DNA of 64,000 bases. Origin: Massilia sp. 9I (GTDB lineage: Bacteria > Pseudomonadota > Gammaproteobacteria > Burkholderiales > Burkholderiaceae_D). Under the pieces are notes generated by a model. That model did not search any database. It was given only the letters and a program-made list of their open reading frames with translations, and was not told the DNA's origin. The stretch spans positions 3,625,617 through 3,689,616 of the forward strand of contig NZ_LR733275.1 in the NCBI RefSeq assembly GCF_902506415.1, given 5' to 3'. Both the position numbers and the translations under genes were made by a program. Each line of letters begins with the position of its first letter. The stretch's first letter is position 1. Below are positions 56,814 to 64,000 of the stretch, piece after piece.

Positions 56814-58208
56814 TCATTTACAGTCATTAGAGCAGCAGCTCCTGCTGCTTGCTGCCTCACTGATGGCCTTCAACTCCGCAGTCACTTCTTCATCGCCCAG
56901 ACTGTAGACAGGTGCAAATCCGCCGCCCGGAGTCCTGAAGTTCGTGGTCTGCCCCTGATAGACACGCGCGGCTGTCCACTGGACTCGGCTGTTGTACACG
57001 TAGCTGCGCAAGTCGAACTTCAAAGTCTCGGGACTGTCAGCCGTACCGGAAACCCGAACACCAGGAGCGACAACTCGCTGAGCGATGTATTCGCCCGACA
57101 AGATTTCTTGCCAAACCCGCTTCGTTACCTTGTCGCCCCGGTAGGCCGCTCTGCCTCCGTATCCAGCGACAGGCTTGAAGAACAGATTGCGTCGCTCGTT
57201 CCACAATCGTTCCGCGTTATTGGTCGTGACGCTCTCGGTGAAAGGCACGTTGGCGACCAATATGTCGATAGTCGCCTGGGGTACCCCAAGTGCTTCGAGT
57301 ACAGTGGCATCACTCAATATCGTGAGGTTTCGCTTGTTCGCGTAGACAGCGTGAGCGTGCGGGTGTGGAGTGAGTACAACCGCGTCCTCGCAGTACGCAT
57401 CACGCAGAGCGCGCGACTCAGGCGCCTCGAGCATGAAGTCGGTAAGCCGATTGTAGACCAGGTCAATCTTAAGCTCACCAGACCACAGCGCGCCATCTTT
57501 GAAGTTAAGTTCACCCGGGTCGGCAATGACGGCATTGATGTCGTTCGTGGCGAAGAGCCGCTGAAACAGAAGGAATTCTGGGTAGAGGTATTGTTGCTGA
57601 GGTTGAGTGTCGACTATCGCAATGGTTCGCAAAGGCAAAGCTCGCTTTGCGCAGGCCCATTCTGCCTGGAACATCTGCACTATCTCGTCCTCGAACACGG
57701 CGCCGGAAAGGACAGCTTGTGCCAGCTGCGTATCGTCCAGACAGCAGGTTCGATGCGCCCTTGCCATAGCAGCGTTGAGCATCGCGCCTCCAGCATTTGT
57801 GTTTATTTCGATGAGGCCGAGGTTCGCGCCGTCCGGATGGAAGTCGTATCCGAAAAACACCCCTCGTGCACCGCTGGCCTCTCTCTTGGCAATATCGGGC
57901 GCATCGGCCAGTACAAGCTCTCTGTACGCGGGGAGCTTAATGACAGACTCGAGGGCACGTACTACCTCCTCAATTCTGGCCGCCTGGGTATTGGAAATGA
58001 AAACGGGCCGTGCCGAGAACAGGTACGGGCATCGTTCCTCTATCAGTTCAAATAGCATATCGTCATGCACTTCGCAGGACAGCGCCGACTTCAGCGCAGA
58101 CTTATCCAAGCTGCTGCAAAAGCAGGAACTGTTGAGCTGTTCTGCTGGCAACCTGGTCGAGTCATACTTGCTTGCCGGGTTGTCAGTAACGATGTCGGAA
58201 GTTTGCAT
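56814..58208 (-). CDS. Cys-rich ATP-grasp-like protein linked to a copper ATPase
   Basis: 464 aa, no signal peptide. The C-terminal half resembles an ATP-grasp fold: LFFKPVAGYGGRAAYRG (residues 342-358, ATP lysine K345 and Gly loop), EYIAQRVV (373-380), LKFDLRSYVY (396-405) with an acidic metal ligand, and TTNFRTPGGGFAPVY (421-435). The N-terminal half carries LIEINTNAGGAML (132-144). Cysteine pairs occur near both ends, SSCFCSS (28-33) and SCCSNDCK (457-464), plus TCC at 154-156. The start is 7 bp after the stop of the copper ATPase, so they form one operon. I do not recognise a named family; it may ligate amino acids or peptides in metal handling. Confidence 0.6.
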   Translation of the reverse strand: MQTSDIVTDNPASKYDSTRLPAEQLNSSCFCSSLDKSALKSALSCEVHDDMLFELIEERCPYLFSARPVFISNTQAARIEEVVRALESVIKLPAYRELVLADAPDIAKREASGARGVFFGYDFHPDGANLGLIEINTNAGGAMLNAAMARAHRTCCLDDTQLAQAVLSGAVFEDEIVQMFQAEWACAKRALPLRTIAIVDTQPQQQYLYPEFLLFQRLFATNDINAVIADPGELNFKDGALWSGELKIDLVYNRLTDFMLEAPESRALRDAYCEDAVVLTPHPHAHAVYANKRNLTILSDATVLEALGVPQATIDILVANVPFTESVTTNNAERLWNERRNLFFKPVAGYGGRAAYRGDKVTKRVWQEILSGEYIAQRVVAPGVRVSGTADSPETLKFDLRSYVYNSRVQWTAARVYQGQTTNFRTPGGGFAPVYSLGDEEVTAELKAISEAASSRSCCSNDCK

Positions 58209-58215
58209 ATGGTCC

Positions 58216-60636
58216 CTATCCTTGGTGCGAGCTTATGGCTTGGTTACTCGGCGCCGCCTGTCCGCGAAGGCGTAACGCGTTAGTAATTACGGAGACGGAG
58301 CTAAGACTCATGGCAAGCGCGGCAACCATGGGAGACAACAGCTGTCCAGTGAACGGATACAGCACTCCAGCGGCCAGTGGTATCCCAAGCGCGTTGTAGA
58401 CAAAGGCAAAGCCGAGGTTTTGCCACATGTTTCGCACCGTCTGTACGGAAATGGAACGAGCGACAGCAATACCGCGCAGGTCTCCCTTCACAAGGGTGAT
58501 GTGGGCACTGTTGATGGCCACGTCCGTCCCCGTACCCATTGCTACGCCGACGTTTGCTTTGGCGAGCGCCGGCGCGTCGTTGATACCGTCACCAGCCATT
58601 GCGACAACCCGGCCCTCTTTCTGCAATTTATCTACCAATGCAAGCTTGTCCTGCGGCTTTACTTCGCCGTAGAACTCGTCTATTCCCAGTTTTGAGGCAA
58701 CTGAGCGAGCCGTCGTGATGCCATCCCCAGTAGCCATCACAACAGCTATTCCATCGTTACGGAGATTCGTCAGCGCCTCTATTGTCGTAGCCTTGATAGG
58801 GTCAGATACTGCCAGCAGGCCTACCAGCACGCCTCCCTCGGCGAGATACATTACGCTGGCACCCTCGGCTCTCAGACTCTCAGCAGGTCCCGTGAGGGCG
58901 TGCCAGTCAACATCCAAAGACTCCATCAGTGCGGTGTTTCCTAGTGCAACCCGTTTTCCGCCTACGATACCGGTCACCCCAATACCGCTGGCAGACTCGA
59001 AGGTTTCGGGCTTCGATAGCAAAATCCCTCGGTTCTTCGCCTCAGCCACGATTGCGTGAGCCAACGGGTGCTCGCTGCCCTGGTCGAGGCTGGCGGCAAG
59101 CTGCAAGACGTACTCACCGTTGTACCCTGGCGCCGCGACAACGGTGTTGAACGCCGGCTTTCCTTCCGTTAGCGTGCCCGTTTTGTCCACAATGATGGTG
59201 TTCACCTTTCGAAGGTCTTCGATAGCAGCTGCGTCGCGGAACAGCACTCCCTGGGTTGCGGCCCTTCCAGTTGCCGCCATGATGGACATTGGCGTCGCCA
59301 AGCCTAATGCGCATGGACAAGCGATGATGAGGACCGACACTGCATTCACAAAGCCAAATACCCAACTCGGCTCAGGCCCGAAGAGGCCCCAAACGACAAA
59401 GGTAAGAACAGCGATAACGGCGACAACAAGCACGAAGTACCCGGCTACCAAGTCAGCTAAGCGCTGCATTGGCGCGCGCGAACGCTGGGCCTGCGAAACC
59501 ATCTGAACAATTTGCGATAGCATGGTTTCTGACCCAACTTTCTCAGCGGTCATTACGAGGCTGCCGCTTGTGTTGATGGTCGCACCTATTAGCCGGTCAC
59601 CAGGTCGTTTTGTTACGGGCACAGGCTCGCCTGTAAGCATCGACTCGTCAACGGCGCTTTCCCCTTCCGACACCAGTCCATCCACCGGGACCTTTTCGCC
59701 CGGGCGAACTCTGAGGAAATCTCCCACGTGTACATGGGTCAGCGGAACATCTTCTTCGCTTCCGTCTGAAGCGATACGGCGTGCAGTCTTGGGAGCCAGA
59801 CCCAGCAACGATTTGATGGCAGCAGAAGTTTGCGAGCGCGCACGGAGCTCGAGGATTTGCCCGAGCAGCGTCAGCGAAACAATTACTGCCGCCGCCTCGA
59901 AGTACACACCGATGCGGCCATGGCTAGCGAAACTGACCGGAAAAGCGTTCGGGGCTAAGGTAGCAACGACGCTATAGCCATACGCAGCCATGACCCCTGA
60001 GCCAATGAGCGTCCACATATTCGGACTCATGCGCATGAGGGACTGGAACCATCGCACGAAGAATGGCCAGCCGGCCCAGATAACGACCGGTGTGCTTAGC
60101 ACTAACTCAATCCAACTTTGTCCTGGTAGGCCTGCCGGGAAAAGCATATGGCCGAACATTGCGAGGGCAAAAACCGCTGCTGTCAGAGGTAGCGTCCACC
60201 AGAAGCGCCGACGGAAGTCCACCAGTTCCGGATTTTCTTCGTCGTCCAAAGAAGGAAGTTCAGGTTCCAACGCCATGCCACAAATCGGGCAGTTACCTGG
60301 CACGGCCTGTCGAATCTCGGGGTGCATCGGGCAGGTGTACATCGTCCCTGTGGGAGCGTCCTTTAGACGAACTTCTGCCGGTTTCGCGGCAGCCAAATAA
60401 CTCTCCGGCGCGGCTCTGAACTTCTCCATGCACTTTGGGCTGCAGAAGTGGTAGACCTCGCCCCCAAACGTAATTTCTCGCTCAGGGTTTGCACCAACCT
60501 TCATCCCGCATACAGGGTCGATGAACGGTTTTGAGTTCGCTGGTTGCTCCGAATGGTGCATGGAGTCCGCACCGTGGGCATGATGATGATTTCCGTGTTC
60601 GGCCGCGTGGTCGTGTGTAGCCTTGCTCTCAGTCAT
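58216..60636 (-). CDS. copA: Copper/silver-exporting P1B-type ATPase with YHS and HMBD domains
   Basis: 806 aa. A His-rich start ([21 protein letters not shown]) is followed by a YHS domain ([15 protein letters not shown]...[12 protein letters not shown], about 38-85) and a heavy-metal-binding domain ([21 protein letters not shown], about 100-130). The pump domain follows: membrane site C440-P-C442, DKTGT phosphorylation at D484, SEHPLA and [20 protein letters not shown]. The order matches CopF/SilP/ActP-type Cu+ or Ag+ exporters. It is driven by a CueR-type promoter at 60739-60769 and shares its operon with the downstream ATP-grasp-like gene. Confidence 0.93.
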   Translation of the reverse strand: MTESKATHDHAAEHGNHHHAHGADSMHHSEQPANSKPFIDPVCGMKVGANPEREITFGGEVYHFCSPKCMEKFRAAPESYLAAAKPAEVRLKDAPTGTMYTCPMHPEIRQAVPGNCPICGMALEPELPSLDDEENPELVDFRRRFWWTLPLTAAVFALAMFGHMLFPAGLPGQSWIELVLSTPVVIWAGWPFFVRWFQSLMRMSPNMWTLIGSGVMAAYGYSVVATLAPNAFPVSFASHGRIGVYFEAAAVIVSLTLLGQILELRARSQTSAAIKSLLGLAPKTARRIASDGSEEDVPLTHVHVGDFLRVRPGEKVPVDGLVSEGESAVDESMLTGEPVPVTKRPGDRLIGATINTSGSLVMTAEKVGSETMLSQIVQMVSQAQRSRAPMQRLADLVAGYFVLVVAVIAVLTFVVWGLFGPEPSWVFGFVNAVSVLIIACPCALGLATPMSIMAATGRAATQGVLFRDAAAIEDLRKVNTIIVDKTGTLTEGKPAFNTVVAAPGYNGEYVLQLAASLDQGSEHPLAHAIVAEAKNRGILLSKPETFESASGIGVTGIVGGKRVALGNTALMESLDVDWHALTGPAESLRAEGASVMYLAEGGVLVGLLAVSDPIKATTIEALTNLRNDGIAVVMATGDGITTARSVASKLGIDEFYGEVKPQDKLALVDKLQKEGRVVAMAGDGINDAPALAKANVGVAMGTGTDVAINSAHITLVKGDLRGIAVARSISVQTVRNMWQNLGFAFVYNALGIPLAAGVLYPFTGQLLSPMVAALAMSLSSVSVITNALRLRGQAAPSNQAISSHQG

Positions 60637-60738
60637 GGTCGGCCTCCCAGTGTCGTGATGTCACGTCAAAACTGCAGCGCTACCGATGAAAGATGCGGCA
60701 CAGTTGCTTGTCTATGCATTCAGACTTAGTCATGACTT

Positions 60739-60769
60739 ACTATAAACGTTCCCTTGATGGGAAGGTCAA
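60739..60769 (-). promoter_or_regulatory. CueR-type promoter of the copper ATPase
   Basis: On the minus strand, -35 TTGACC (60769-60764) and -10 TATAGT (60744-60739) are 19 bp apart. The spacer holds the dyad TTCCC-ATCAA-GGGAA, very close to the copA promoter of enterobacteria (TTGACCTTCCC...). It starts the transcript about 100 bp before the ATPase. No cueR gene lies in the window. Confidence 0.85.
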
Positions 60770-60825
60770 GCACATTCTTGTTGTTCAGAGACCGCATCGA
60801 TGTGCGGTATCTGAACAGTCGGCTA

Positions 60826-61725
60826 CTACATTGCAGCCGGCGGCTGCTGCGAAGTCAAAACCGCAGCTGCGGACAACACAGCAAGCAAGACAATGCTCTC
60901 CACCTTCAGCGCGAACTTCACGCGCTCAAGACCATGCACTGAGCGTCGGGCAAGGGCTAGTCCGATGAACTTGTTGTACCCTCCGAGCACAAGAGCAATG
61001 CTTACTAAGCAGACCTTTACCCAAAGGGCAGTGGTGTAGATGCTGTCTCCAAGCAGGTTGTCCAATGTTCCTACCCTGTGCCATGCATTAAACAGACCAG
61101 TGACAAACACTGCTACAACTGCGACCATAGCCGCCGCGGACATCGAATCCAGGTAGCGGGCCATTGGGTTCAAGTCAGGTTGTCCTGCATGAGCACCAAC
61201 TGCTTTCCACGCTGAGACAACGACCAAGCCCGTCCATGCCCCCATCGCAGTCAGATGGACTACTTCTGCTGCGAAGGGCAGAGCCCAGTAACCGTTTTCA
61301 CCGGCATGCCCCATTGACGCGCGTACAAACGCGAAGAGACCTAGAGCCGCCAACGCTGTCCACTCGCGCCACACTGCGGTCGAACGAAGTGCTCGAATGA
61401 GCAGTACCAGGGTAATCGCAAAAAACGAGATATAGCCAGCCCGCCCAATACTTGTCATGGTTAACATCTGCCAGACTACGTCCTTGGCTTCTTGTAAGCT
61501 TACGCCCCCCATTACGGCAGCGGATGCCCACAACATAGCACCTGTCCCGAGCACACCGAGTGTAGCCGCGACAATGTCTCCCGAGCGCAGTAGGGCTTCA
61601 GCATCTGTACGTGGAATACCTGACGCCACAAGCCAACGGCGGGCCAGCCATGAGCCAACAAGCCACGCGAACGCGGCGTTCAAGGCAATGACTGACCCAA
61701 CCTGAAGGCCCAAGACGCTATCCAC
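60826..61725 (-). CDS. copD: CopD-domain copper membrane protein
   Basis: 299 aa with eight hydrophobic segments. The PcoD/CopD core includes VRASMGHAGENGYWALPFAAEVVHLTAMGAWTGL (histidines in helices) and GLFNAWHRVGTLDNLLGDSIYTTALWVKVC. It is thought to take up or sense copper together with CopC. The start codon is GTG (61725), directly after the copC stop, so the two are translated together. Confidence 0.92.
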   Translation of the reverse strand: MDSVLGLQVGSVIALNAAFAWLVGSWLARRWLVASGIPRTDAEALLRSGDIVAATLGVLGTGAMLWASAAVMGGVSLQEAKDVVWQMLTMTSIGRAGYISFFAITLVLLIRALRSTAVWREWTALAALGLFAFVRASMGHAGENGYWALPFAAEVVHLTAMGAWTGLVVVSAWKAVGAHAGQPDLNPMARYLDSMSAAAMVAVVAVFVTGLFNAWHRVGTLDNLLGDSIYTTALWVKVCLVSIALVLGGYNKFIGLALARRSVHGLERVKFALKVESIVLLAVLSAAAVLTSQQPPAAM

Positions 61726-62094
61726 TTATTTCACCGAGAACGAGAACGTGCCCGTACGGCGGTGACCGTCATGGCCGGCGACGGCCCATTTAACGGTATA
61801 AGTACCGGTGGTCAGGCCTTTGGTTTGGATGCGCACAATTGCCGGGTTGGCGGCATCGACCTTCGCCTTCTCAGTCTCGACAACCTTACCGTCGGTGTAA
61901 GTCAACGTCACAGTGCTAAACGCTTGCTCAACTTTCTCGTTGAAGGTCAGAGAAATTTCGGCCGGGGCCACTTCCAAAACGGCTCCTGGCGTCGGGTTCG
62001 AAGCTGTAAGCTTTGCGTGCGCCATCGCCAGTGGGGCTGTCAGGGTAGCTGCGGCAAAGACGCATGCTGCTACGATTTTTTGAACTGTTTTCAT
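61726..62094 (-). CDS. copC: Periplasmic copper-binding protein CopC
   Basis: 122 aa. The signal peptide ends at MAHAKL, giving a mature N-terminal histidine that is the Cu2+ ligand in CopC proteins. ASNPTPGAVLEVAPAEISLTFNE and GTYTVKWAVAGHDGHRRTGTFSF carry further His/Asp ligands. The Met-rich Cu+ site of classical CopC is not present, so this is a Cu2+-only type. First of the pair copC-copD, 30 bp after the NTF2-like gene. Confidence 0.93.
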   Translation of the reverse strand: MKTVQKIVAACVFAAATLTAPLAMAHAKLTASNPTPGAVLEVAPAEISLTFNEKVEQAFSTVTLTYTDGKVVETEKAKVDAANPAIVRIQTKGLTTGTYTVKWAVAGHDGHRRTGTFSFSVK

Positions 62095-62124
62095 GTTTGA
62101 CCTCTATGTCTATGTAGGTTTTGG

Positions 62125-62553
62125 TTACTTAGCTTTACGGGAAGACCAGTGAACATGCGTTATGAGCCACTTGTCGCCCTGCTTTTCCAGTACGGCAGTC
62201 TCTGTCCCAAACGAGTGGACGTTCGTTCCTTTGAACTTGCCCTTTGTCTCCGTCTCGCGTGTGACGATGGCGATATTCCCCTCAACTCGCTCGTTCTGGC
62301 GAATGACTGTCTGGCTCGTCGCTTTAGCAAAGGCCATGTCACTTGGCAGATGGTGGCCAGCATATTCGTCGCGTGAACGCTCGACGTAACCGGATTCGAA
62401 AATCTGGATAGTCGGGGAGAGGAAAGCAGTAGCCGCGTCGGCCTTCCCCGCTGACAGCGCGTTATGGAACGCAGAGACGGTTTCGAGTGGAGTCGCAGCG
62501 AATGCCTGGAGGGACGTAGCAGAGAGCAAGAGGGCAAAAATTGTTTGGCGCAT
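62125..62553 (-). CDS. Periplasmic NTF2-like (DUF4440-type) protein
   Basis: 142 aa with signal peptide MRQTIFALLLSATSLQAFA. The remainder has the cone-shaped NTF2 pattern (LETVSAFHNALSAGKADAATAFLSPTIQIFESG, NIAIVTRETETKGKFKG, DKWLITHVHWSSR). Its role is unknown, but close copies occur in copper islands next to copCD. It is in line with copC (30-bp gap), probably on the same transcript. Confidence 0.8.
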   Translation of the reverse strand: MRQTIFALLLSATSLQAFAATPLETVSAFHNALSAGKADAATAFLSPTIQIFESGYVERSRDEYAGHHLPSDMAFAKATSQTVIRQNERVEGNIAIVTRETETKGKFKGTNVHSFGTETAVLEKQGDKWLITHVHWSSRKAK

Positions 62554-62644
62554 AGATTTTTATATGTCTGTAATGGTTGGGATAGCCCGACAAGCCGATT
62601 TTCGATTACTAGACTTGTCGTGCTCTTAACTACTCTCGAACTTC

Positions 62645-63265
62645 TTACTTCTTCGGCGCTGCCCAAGATTTTTTCATCTCGGCCATGTGCGCCACTTCCT
62701 TCTTCTGCATTTCAACGAGCTTGTTCGCAAACTCCTTGACTTCGGCATGTTGAAGTTTTGGCGCTGCAGTTTGGGCCATCTTGATGGCGCCCTTGTGGTG
62801 CTGGCTCATCATGTCCACGAACAGCCGGTCGAACTGTTCACCCTTGGCGGAAGTCAGCTTTTCGCTCGACATCCCTTTCATCGACTCCGGCATCCCTGCC
62901 ATCTTCATGTTCATCGCCTCGGGCTTGCCGGCATACCACTGCTCTTTCCATCCCTTGAGCTGGGCAATCTCTTTTTCCTGCTCGGCCATCATCTTCTTGG
63001 CCATATCCTTGAGGTGTTGGCTATCTGAGCGACTCTCGACCAGGCTGGCCATATGCATTGCCATCTGATGGTGCATTGCCATCGTGTCCAAAAACTGCTG
63101 TTCGTAGGGCGCTTTTGCGGCGTTCGGTGAGCTCTTGTGCATCGAGTGCATATTCGCCATGTCGTGTCCGGCGCCGCCGTGCGAGCCACTTTGATGCTGT
63201 GGCATAGCACTTGCGGACATAGCAATGAACGCGAACGAAGCGACTGCAATTTTCGAGATTTTCAT
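62645..63265 (-). CDS. DUF305 copper-binding protein
   Basis: 206 aa from ATG 63265, with AAGGAG upstream; a start at 63298 is less good. The signal peptide is MKISKIAVASFAFIAMSASAM. It has a Met/His-rich segment (HDMANMHSMHKSS) and then a duplicated four-helix DUF305 core with the motifs DTMAMHHQMAMHMA and VDMMSQHHKGAIKMAQ. Met/His clusters of this type bind Cu+ in the periplasm, as in CopM. The gene precedes the NTF2-like gene by 91 bp. Confidence 0.9.
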   Translation of the reverse strand: MKISKIAVASFAFIAMSASAMPQHQSGSHGGAGHDMANMHSMHKSSPNAAKAPYEQQFLDTMAMHHQMAMHMASLVESRSDSQHLKDMAKKMMAEQEKEIAQLKGWKEQWYAGKPEAMNMKMAGMPESMKGMSSEKLTSAKGEQFDRLFVDMMSQHHKGAIKMAQTAAPKLQHAEVKEFANKLVEMQKKEVAHMAEMKKSWAAPKK

Positions 63266-63357
63266 ATTTACTCCTTGGTTGGTTGCAAACATACTCATCC
63301 CCCTTACGGCCAGCGTCGGCGCTGAGTTAGGACGACGACGCCGTCTACTGCTCTGAC

Positions 63358-63708
63358 TTAGTTTTGAACTGCCAACTGCGTGACGACGTATCGTCCCTCA
63401 AGCTTTTCGGCGACAAACTTGATTTTGTCGCCTGCTTTGAGCGCATCGAGAGCTGAGACATCCTTCACACCAAACACCATCGTCATGCCTGGCATGCCCA
63501 GGTTTTCAAGCGGGCCATGTTTGATGGTGAGGCGACCGGTGTCTTTATCCACCTTCTTGACTTCGCCATCGGACATGGTCGTTTCTTGGCCAGCGACAGC
63601 AGTAGCTGCGTGATTTCCGTGGTCATGCGTTTGAGCCATGACGCTATTGAAGGCGGTCAGCGCGAACGTAGCTGCAGCGAAGTGGGTGACGATTTTTGCG
63701 ATTTTCAT
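63358..63708 (-). CDS. cusF: CusF-like periplasmic copper chaperone
   Basis: 116 aa from ATG 63708. The signal peptide MKIAKIVTHFAAATFALTAFNSVMAQ is followed by a His-rich linker (THDHGNHAA). The CusF beta-barrel (GEVKKVDKDTGRLTIKHGPLENLGMPGMTMVFGV) has the H-x-n-M-x2-M pattern of the Cu+/Ag+ site. It delivers metal to an RND pump of the Cus type; none is in the window and it may lie further right. The gap to the DUF305 gene is 92 bp. Confidence 0.9.
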   Translation of the reverse strand: MKIAKIVTHFAAATFALTAFNSVMAQTHDHGNHAATAVAGQETTMSDGEVKKVDKDTGRLTIKHGPLENLGMPGMTMVFGVKDVSALDALKAGDKIKFVAEKLEGRYVVTQLAVQN

Positions 63709-63802
63709 TGGTATCTCTTCTTTCAATTTAGTTAGCGGACGTTTGCTGACCGCCAGTTACGACTTCCGATTCGGTTAACTTACTCAGCAATCCTATTGCC
63801 GG

Positions 63803-64000
63803 TCAGTGCCCGGAGTGGCCCGACGGTTTGCGGACGTTAAACTCTACGTTCTGCGCCGGCTTCGGCGCAGGCATGGACTGCCCGCCGGCGGACGTACTCC
63901 TAACCGCTTCAGGCGGGGCGCCATTCCATTCATAGGCTAGGGTTCCGGCTGGGTGCTTGTACCACCCCGGGTCGCTGTAATCTCCTCGCTTTTGGTCTTT
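63803..64000 (-). CDS. C-terminal end of an unidentified protein (cut by window edge)
   Basis: 65 codons before the TGA at 63803-63805, open to the window edge. The visible part reads YSDPGWYKHPAGTLAYEWNG and ends with VEFNVRKPSGHSGH, hydrophilic and Pro/Ala-rich. No family is recognisable from this tail. It lies 94 bp upstream of cusF on the same strand and by position belongs to the copper unit. Confidence 0.55.
   Translation of the reverse strand, partial: KDQKRGDYSDPGWYKHPAGTLAYEWNGAPPEAVRSTSAGGQSMPAPKPAQNVEFNVRKPSGHSGH

Larger units (their letters stand above)
41344..64000. mobile_element. Metal-resistance genomic island in rtcB (right end outside window)
   Basis: Starts at the rtcB break and runs past the window edge, at least 22.6 kb. 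It carries a recombinase module at its left end, then cadmium/zinc (cadR-cadA, czcICBA) and copper (P-type ATPase, copCD, DUF305, cusF) resistance cargo. The recombinase genes are distinctly lower in GC than the host flank. No genes for conjugation or replication are seen in this part. Confidence 0.85.

Noticed and set aside
12720..63322. A 16-bp identical word near 12720 and 63306
   Set aside because: One such match is expected by chance in GC-biased sequence of this length.

Overview
The window looks like a chromosomal segment of a high-GC betaproteobacterium, most plausibly an Oxalobacteraceae member near Massilia/Telluria. This is inferred from gene content (plant-polymer sugar uptake, Mrp antiporter with fused A/B subunits, UvrA/SSB/FolE type) and base composition, not from a marker gene. 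No rRNA or tRNA gene was seen. Positions 1 to about 41343 have high GC and tight codon use like a host chromosome. From about 41344 to the right edge the sequence is a mobile island whose first genes are visibly lower in GC.

Layout of the host part: uvrA (3' end cut by the window edge) with a LexA-type box, a CatB-like acetyltransferase and ssb (1-4.6 kb); a divergent SDR/LysR pair (4.6-6.4 kb); a six-gene Mrp/Pha cation/proton antiporter operon (6.4-12.4 kb); an ABC exporter (13.4-15.2 kb); a beta-glucan/cellobiose utilisation locus read on the minus strand (TonB receptor, GH1 beta-glucosidase, glucokinase, MFS transporter, a GH9 enzyme fused to a UPF0303/HbpS-like domain, Gfo/Idh/MocA oxidoreductase), with a divergent LacI regulator and tandem operator-like dyads (15.1-25.8 kb); ohr, an MFS transporter, and a glycan-modification cluster (DUF4254, GT2, two GT9, a frameshifted dimethylformamidase-like gene and a NodU/CmcH carbamoyltransferase; 28.3-35.4 kb); then nudC, folE, a MITE-like element, an IS5 orfA remnant, a PAP2 phosphatase, a lipoprotein and an LpxR-family protein.

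At 41.34 kb rtcB is cut exactly at its catalytic cysteine codon. Right behind the junction lies a four-gene recombination module (two canonical and one degenerate tyrosine recombinase plus a small coiled-coil protein) organised like the Tn554 tnpA-tnpB-tnpC set. Its cargo is metal resistance: cadR/cadA, czcICBA, an H-NS-like protein, a copper P-type ATPase in one transcription unit with a Cys-rich ATP-grasp-like protein, then copD, copC, an NTF2-like protein, a DUF305 protein and cusF. The right end of the island and the rest of rtcB are outside the window.

The most interesting candidates are the rtcB-targeting recombinase module, the ATP-grasp/copper-ATPase pair, the GH9-UPF0303 fusion, a degenerate ~35-bp tandem repeat between two glycosyltransferase operons, and a 115-bp MITE inserted at the folE stop codon.
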